The notes below the pieces were generated by a model. It was not told where the DNA came from and ran no database searches. It worked only from the letters and a program-made list of their open reading frames with translations. A program made the translations under genes and the position numbers. Shown piece after piece: positions 60,053 through 64,000 of a DNA stretch of 64,000 nt. Origin of the DNA: G963663735 sp963663735 (lineage in GTDB: Bacteria; Acidobacteriota; UBA6911; RPQK01; JAPXNP01). The stretch spans positions 372,001 through 436,000 of the forward strand of contig CAXXHN010000001.1 of NCBI GenBank assembly GCA_963663735.2, in the 5' to 3' direction. Numbering within the stretch: position 1 is the stretch's first letter; each line of letters opens with the position of its first letter.

Positions 60053-60745
60053 TCAGTTACGGAGGGACTCCTTAACAGCGGCTTCCGCCAGCAGCCTGGT
60101 TGAGTCAAGCAACGGCAGCGGACTCTCAGCAGGATCAAGCAGCAATGGAATTTCAGTACACCCCATGATTACTCCATCACAGCCCAGGGCCTTCATACGC
60201 TGGATAACTGAAGTGAAATACTCCCTCGATTCACGGTTAAATAATCCATAAACCAGTTCCTTGAAAATTATTGAATTAATAATCTCCCGGTCTGCGGCCT
60301 CAGGAATGATCCCTATGATTCCCGATTTACCGAGAGCGTCCCGATAAACCGGACCTGTCATCAGGTAATCAGTTCCAAGAACAGCCAGTTTTTTCAAACC
60401 CAGCTCTTCCGCCTTCCACCTGACCGAATCGGCTATGTGCAGCCATGGCAAGGAAGATTGTTCGGTTACGATAGGGAAGGCCTGGTGAATTGTATTATCC
60501 GGACAGATTAGAATCTCCGCTCCGGTTTTAGCCAGTTTTCGAGAAGATGACAACATCAGGGCAGCCACTTCATTCCAGTCTCCGGAGCGGATGTGTTCCA
60601 TGTACAAACTCAGCGGATAGGTATGCATGGAAACTTCAGGATGGTTATGTTCCCCCATTATCCTGGATCCGCATGAATTGATGGTACGATAACAGAGAGC
60701 CGCGCCCTCAGCGCTGCAGGCTACTATGCCAATATGTTTCGCCAT
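60053..60745 (-). CDS. aspartate/glutamate racemase-family protein
   Basis: 230 residues. Both catalytic cysteines of the cofactor-independent racemase family are present: C81 in EILICPDNTIHQAF and C196 in GVIMGCTEIPLLL. The N-terminus KHIGIVACSAEGAALCYRTI and the middle segment KKLAVLGTDYLMTG are typical. It belongs to the broad-specificity amino-acid racemase/YgeA-like group by sequence type; the substrate cannot be read. Good ribosome binding site (AAAGGAG). It lies upstream of the small membrane gene at 59853-60029. Confidence 0.88.
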   Translation of the reverse strand: MAKHIGIVACSAEGAALCYRTINSCGSRIMGEHNHPEVSMHTYPLSLYMEHIRSGDWNEVAALMLSSSRKLAKTGAEILICPDNTIHQAFPIVTEQSSLPWLHIADSVRWKAEELGLKKLAVLGTDYLMTGPVYRDALGKSGIIGIIPEAADREIINSIIFKELVYGLFNRESREYFTSVIQRMKALGCDGVIMGCTEIPLLLDPAESPLPLLDSTRLLAEAAVKESLRN

Positions 60746-60757
60746 CTCACTCCTTTC

Positions 60758-60804
60758 AGTGGATCGCCGACCGCTCCCGGCCTCACCTCATGGGAAGATC
60801 CACT
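60758..60804 (-). promoter_or_regulatory. inverted repeat upstream of the racemase gene
   Basis: AGTGGATC (60758-60765) and GATCCACT (60797-60804) are perfect complements 31 bases apart, directly upstream of the ribosome binding site. It could be a leader hairpin or operator. The rest of the 279-base region to 61024 shows no gene that I can support. Confidence 0.35.
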
Positions 60805-61024
60805 CTTTGGCCCTTATAGGATCAGTAAACACTCCCGGAATTATGTCAGGAAGTATAACAACGTCCTCAAAGCCGGGATAGCACTTTTAAATCAAAAATC
60901 CCTGAGGAAACGCCCGGGTTCCGCGGATACTCCACCTTCCTTGTCCACGATAACCCCCAAAATGGGTATTGCCCCCGGCTTTCCTAATAAGGCGGCGAAT
61001 CAGGAAACAGGGGCACACTATCTG

Positions 61025-61738
61025 TCACCTGCCATTTTTTACAGGGGAGAGCCGCCGGGATGCCAACTGGAAAATTTCATCAGAAATCCTCTCCACCTGT
61101 TCCTGATAATGGCTGACCATCACCAGGGTGCATTTGTTCTTAAGGCTCAACAGCAGGTCCTCAATCATTTCACACGCCAGCGGATCAAGTGAAGATGTCG
61201 GTTCATCAAGGAGAAGGATTTCAGGGTCCAGAACAAGAGCCCGGGCGATGCATAGTCTTTGCTGCTGGCCCCCGGACAAAGAGTTACCGGCATCCCCCAG
61301 GCGGTCCTTAACTTCATCCCAGAGATATGCCTGCTCCAGAGCCCCGCGTACCCGGTCCTGGACCAGGTCTCTGTCTTTGATGCCGTTTAGCCTGAGCGGA
61401 AACGCGACATTTTTTTCTATCGACATGGGAAGAGGATTAGGAGTCTGGAAAATCAGGCCTGCTTTTCTCCGCAGCATCACGGCATCAAACCCGGACGCAT
61501 ATATATCCTGGAACCGGTCATCGAAACAGATTTCAATATTACCGCTCATGGAAGCCCCGGGAATTCCTTCCCATAACCGGTTGATGGTTGAAAGAAACGT
61601 GGATTTACCATGCCCTGAAGGACCGATAATGGCGGTAATGCTGTTCTCCCTGAATTCCGCGTTCACATCTTCCAGAACCGGAATTCCGCCATATGAAAAT
61701 GAAAGCCTGTTTATCCTGATCTTCGTCTGAATCCGCAT
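61025..61738 (-). CDS. pstB: phosphate ABC transporter ATPase
   Basis: 237 residues. Walker A GPSGHGKST (39-47), Q-loop LIFQTPNPLPMSI, signature LSGGQQQ (154-160), Walker B ILLLDEP (174-180), switch His in VMVSHYQEQVERISDE. The FQTPNPLPMSI and SMSGNIEI segments are typical of PstB. It is shorter than usual: after FQLASRRLSPV it stops, lacking the GRFG-like end, and His replaces the usual Cys in Walker A. Last gene of the pst operon in the window; no phoU follows. Confidence 0.9.
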   Translation of the reverse strand: MRIQTKIRINRLSFSYGGIPVLEDVNAEFRENSITAIIGPSGHGKSTFLSTINRLWEGIPGASMSGNIEICFDDRFQDIYASGFDAVMLRRKAGLIFQTPNPLPMSIEKNVAFPLRLNGIKDRDLVQDRVRGALEQAYLWDEVKDRLGDAGNSLSGGQQQRLCIARALVLDPEILLLDEPTSSLDPLACEMIEDLLLSLKNKCTLVMVSHYQEQVERISDEIFQLASRRLSPVKNGR

Positions 61739-61747
61739 TGGTTTGCA

Positions 61748-62626
61748 TTATATCCGTGTAGATTGAACCGTAAAACGATTCTTTATTAAAAAAGCCAATC
61801 CAAACAATAACATGCAGGTCAAAACCAGGATCAAAGCCGCGCCATAACCTTGAGCCAGTTCCCCGGCATCAGTGTACTGAGCTGAGATGTTGTAAATAAA
61901 AAAAGGCAAAGCCTCGTAGTTATCCAGGAGGGACCTGGGAATTCCCGCGCTGGCAACCACTCCGGTCAGCATTATCACGGCTGTGTCTTCCGCGCAGCGC
62001 CCCAATGCCAGGATTATTCCGCTTAAAAGGGAGGAAAACGACCTGGGCAGCAGAACATACCTGATATTCTGCAGCTTTGAAGCACCTAATGCCGGTGCGG
62101 TAAACCTCAGGCTTCCGGGTAACGACTCAAGCGCCACCTGGGTAGTCCTGATTATGTACGGAAGCACCAGGAACGCCAGAGACAACGCGGAAATCAGAAG
62201 GCATGGATAGATTCGGTCCGAAAGCCTCTGGTGAAGGAATACTGCCACCGAGAAGCCAAACAGCCCCACTATTATTGAAGGAATGGAGGCCAGAATGTCA
62301 AAAAACAGGCTGAAAACCTGTTTCACCCTGCCCCGGCTGTATTCCGCCAGGTAAATACCGGAGGCAAGGCCAACCGGGACGGCAAACACCAGGGCCACAA
62401 CAACCAGGGACAGCGTCCCGGCGACGGCGGGCCAGAGACCGGAGAAAACCTGCTGCCTCATCATTATCGCGTCAATCGGTGATGTGTCTCCAAACAGAAG
62501 CGCCAGATCCAGGACAGCCGCGCCCTTAAATACAAGGTACCCGACAATGACCCCAACACTTCCCAGGAGCAACAATGCGCAGGTCCAGCAGTAACCGGCC
62601 AGTAAACTTTCCCCCAGTTTCTTCAT
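61748..62626 (-). CDS. pstA: phosphate ABC transporter permease PstA
   Basis: 292 residues from the ATG at 62626, giving the ATGA overlap with pstC. A longer upstream frame is rejected because it would lie in the pstC coding region. Six membrane segments. PstA hallmarks: LVVVALVFAVPVGLASGIYL, DILASIPSIIVGLFGFSVAV, TAPALGASKLQNIRYVLLPR (the EAA-like loop) and SGIILALGRCAEDTAVIMLT. Ten bases upstream of pstB. Confidence 0.93.
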   Translation of the reverse strand: MKKLGESLLAGYCWTCALLLLGSVGVIVGYLVFKGAAVLDLALLFGDTSPIDAIMMRQQVFSGLWPAVAGTLSLVVVALVFAVPVGLASGIYLAEYSRGRVKQVFSLFFDILASIPSIIVGLFGFSVAVFLHQRLSDRIYPCLLISALSLAFLVLPYIIRTTQVALESLPGSLRFTAPALGASKLQNIRYVLLPRSFSSLLSGIILALGRCAEDTAVIMLTGVVASAGIPRSLLDNYEALPFFIYNISAQYTDAGELAQGYGAALILVLTCMLLFGLAFLIKNRFTVQSTRI

Positions 62627-63483
62627 ACTGCCGCCCCCTGGCCCTTCCAGCTGTAAAGCCCCCTGGCCGCTGTTACCATCACCGCTGTAAACAGGTACAG
62701 GATAAGGCCACACGCAAACAGTGACTTGAATTCAATGCTGTCGAAATCAGCAGCAATAACTAATCCAATATGCCCGGTAAGAGTCCGGCTTGAATCCAGC
62801 GTGGACCGCGGCAAACTCACACTGTTTCCCGCTACCATCAGGCTGATCATTGTATCCCCCATTGCCCTCCCGATCGCCAGGATAAGGCCGGCAACGATAC
62901 CCTGCCATGAACAGGGAAGAATGACGTGTATGAACTGCTGAACCCGGCTCCCCCCCAGGGCTTCAACAGCCTTGAGATATGAAACCGGAACATGCTGAAA
63001 ACTCTGCGAAAATATCAGGACCATGGTTGGGGTGATAAGGATGGCCAGGAGAAGAGATGCTGTGAGAATGGACATCCCTGAGCCATATTCAAAGAGGTTC
63101 CGGATAATGGGTACAAGCAGAAAAATTCCGACAAAACCGTAAACCACGGTAGGGATGCCGGTCATGAGCTGCACTGTCCGACTTAGTATCAATCCCATTT
63201 TCCCGGAATCCAGCACCGCAATCAGCACACTGCATCCCAGGCTGAGCGGGAAAGCAAATACCAGGCTCAATAAAGAAATAACCAGGCTGCCTACAATCAT
63301 TGACCTGATTCCGTACAGTTCCTGATCGGGGGACCAGGAGCTGGTGAACAACTCAAAGAAGTGACCTCCTGTAATAATGGGAAGACCAAGATACAGCATG
63401 AAAACAAAAACGGAAACCGTGGCCAGGGCACAACCCGAAGCGGCCAGGAAAAAAGCTTTCTCAACCAGGTATTCTCTTTTCAT
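62623..63483 (-). CDS. pstC: phosphate ABC transporter permease PstC
   Basis: 286 residues with six membrane segments. PstC hallmarks: TSSWSPDQELYGIRSMIVGS, QLMTGIPTVVYGFVGIFLLV, LKAVEALGGSRVQQFIHVIL (EAA loop) and AGLILAIGRAMGDTMISLMV, followed by GNSVSLPRSTLDSSRTLTGH. It overlaps both pstS and pstA by four bases, so the operon is translationally coupled. Confidence 0.94.
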   Translation of the reverse strand: MKREYLVEKAFFLAASGCALATVSVFVFMLYLGLPIITGGHFFELFTSSWSPDQELYGIRSMIVGSLVISLLSLVFAFPLSLGCSVLIAVLDSGKMGLILSRTVQLMTGIPTVVYGFVGIFLLVPIIRNLFEYGSGMSILTASLLLAILITPTMVLIFSQSFQHVPVSYLKAVEALGGSRVQQFIHVILPCSWQGIVAGLILAIGRAMGDTMISLMVAGNSVSLPRSTLDSSRTLTGHIGLVIAADFDSIEFKSLFACGLILYLFTAVMVTAARGLYSWKGQGAAV

Positions 63484-64000
63484 CTGATCGAAATGAAACC
63501 TTTCTCCTCAACCAGGGCCTGTCCCTCCGATGTCAGCAGATAATCAACCAGCTTCAGGGCAAGGGCTTTCGGATCCGCCCCGGTATTACTGTAAAGGATC
63601 CTGGATATTTTGTAGCTGCCGTTCCTTATGTTTTCAATGGTTGGAGTAATTCCATCCAGGGGCACCGGGGTCACGCTGTCATCAATGAAACCGGCGGAAA
63701 TATATCCGATGCCGTTCGGATCCTGGGAAACCGCGGCCTTCATGGCACCGTTGGAAACCGCAAAGTGAGCCCTGTCGGTGATCAATCCCCTGCCCAGCGC
63801 CTTCTCCCAGAACACCTCCCGGGTGCCGCTGGAATTATCCCTGGTATAAACCGTGATTTGCAGGTTTTCACCTCCCAGTTCCTGCCAGTTGGCAATCCTC
63901 CCGCTGTAAATATCCCTCACCTGTGATGTCGTCAGTTCCCGGATCGGATTCCGGGGATTAACGATCACTCCAACTCCATCTATAGCGAGTTCAAAAACCC
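63480..64000 (-). CDS. pstS: phosphate-binding protein PstS, C-terminal part (runs off window)
   Basis: About 173 residues of the C-terminal part. The frame is open to the window edge, so the start and signal peptide lie outside. LAIDGVGVIVNPRNPIRELT, QVRDIYSGRIANWQELGGEN, VYTRDNSSGTREVFWEKALG (the phosphate-binding SGTR loop) and SNGAMKAAVSQDPNGIGYIS are diagnostic of the PstS-like phosphate-binding family. Overlaps pstC by four bases. Confidence 0.92.
   Translation of the reverse strand, partial: VFELAIDGVGVIVNPRNPIRELTTSQVRDIYSGRIANWQELGGENLQITVYTRDNSSGTREVFWEKALGRGLITDRAHFAVSNGAMKAAVSQDPNGIGYISAGFIDDSVTPVPLDGITPTIENIRNGSYKISRILYSNTGADPKALALKLVDYLLTSEGQALVEEKGFISIR

Noticed and set aside
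59932..60138. 68-codon minus-strand frame overlapping the small membrane gene
   Set aside because: Its start has no ribosome binding site and it runs through the end of the racemase gene. The other frame, with AGGTGG and two membrane helices, explains the region better despite the in-frame TGA.
60746..61024. Possible gene fragment between pstB and the racemase gene (minus strand GKPGAIPILGVIVDKEGGVS)
   Set aside because: Too short, bounded by stops and without recognisable domain. It may be chance.

Overview
This is a chromosomal window from a diderm (Gram-negative type) bacterium. It carries a near-complete type II secretion operon with a secretin, an ABC-type O-antigen/glycan exporter and an O-antigen ligase/polymerase. 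Shine-Dalgarno sequences are strong and AGGAGG-like, and base composition is moderate by eye (not computed). The C-terminal part of the 1064-residue protein at 21934-25128 and the TNTNP / FNYLIGF blocks of the repeated secreted proteins resemble, from memory, secreted-protein domains common in Acidobacteriota. An Acidobacteriota-like lineage (perhaps Aminicenantia) is therefore my best guess, but this is inference.

Layout. 1-842: 5' part of a secreted reprolysin-like metalloprotease. 1271-5544 (minus): two GT4 glycosyltransferases and a TPR-tailed O-antigen ligase/polymerase. 5837-7812 (plus): wzm-wzt glycan exporter. 7784-9896 (minus): two related secreted proteins of unknown function. 10241-27494 (minus): the centrepiece, six tandem paralogues of about 630-650 residues with near-identical frameworks and short hypervariable windows. 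Each has its own terminator. Four have the same TTGATA/TATAAT promoter about 190-210 nt upstream of the start codon. A 1064-residue Ig/PKD-like secreted protein sits between copies five and six. 28095-36277 (plus): a double-domain methyltransferase and six GT2 glycosyltransferases. 36366-42399: small secreted proteins, a propeller-like surface protein and an ECF sigma/anti-sigma pair. 42677-56315 (minus): a second ECF sigma/anti-sigma pair followed by gspE-F-G-H-I-J-K-L-M-C-D. 57004-60745: M23 peptidase, threonine dehydrogenase, GNAT acetyltransferase, a tiny membrane-protein gene with an in-frame TGA, and an Asp/Glu racemase-family gene. 61025-64000 (minus): pstB-A-C and the 3' end of pstS.

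How it fits together (inference). The glycan genes on both sides of the paralogue array, the exporter, the ligase and the secretion system look like a cell-surface locus. The six paralogues have signal peptides, strong ribosome binding sites, long structured leaders and individual terminators, as expected of abundant surface or secreted proteins. Their block-wise mosaic similarity points to recombination among copies that keeps the framework uniform while the windows differ. The two most unusual items are this hypervariable array and the small gene at 59853-60029, whose in-frame UGA is followed by a stem-loop positioned like a bacterial SECIS element.
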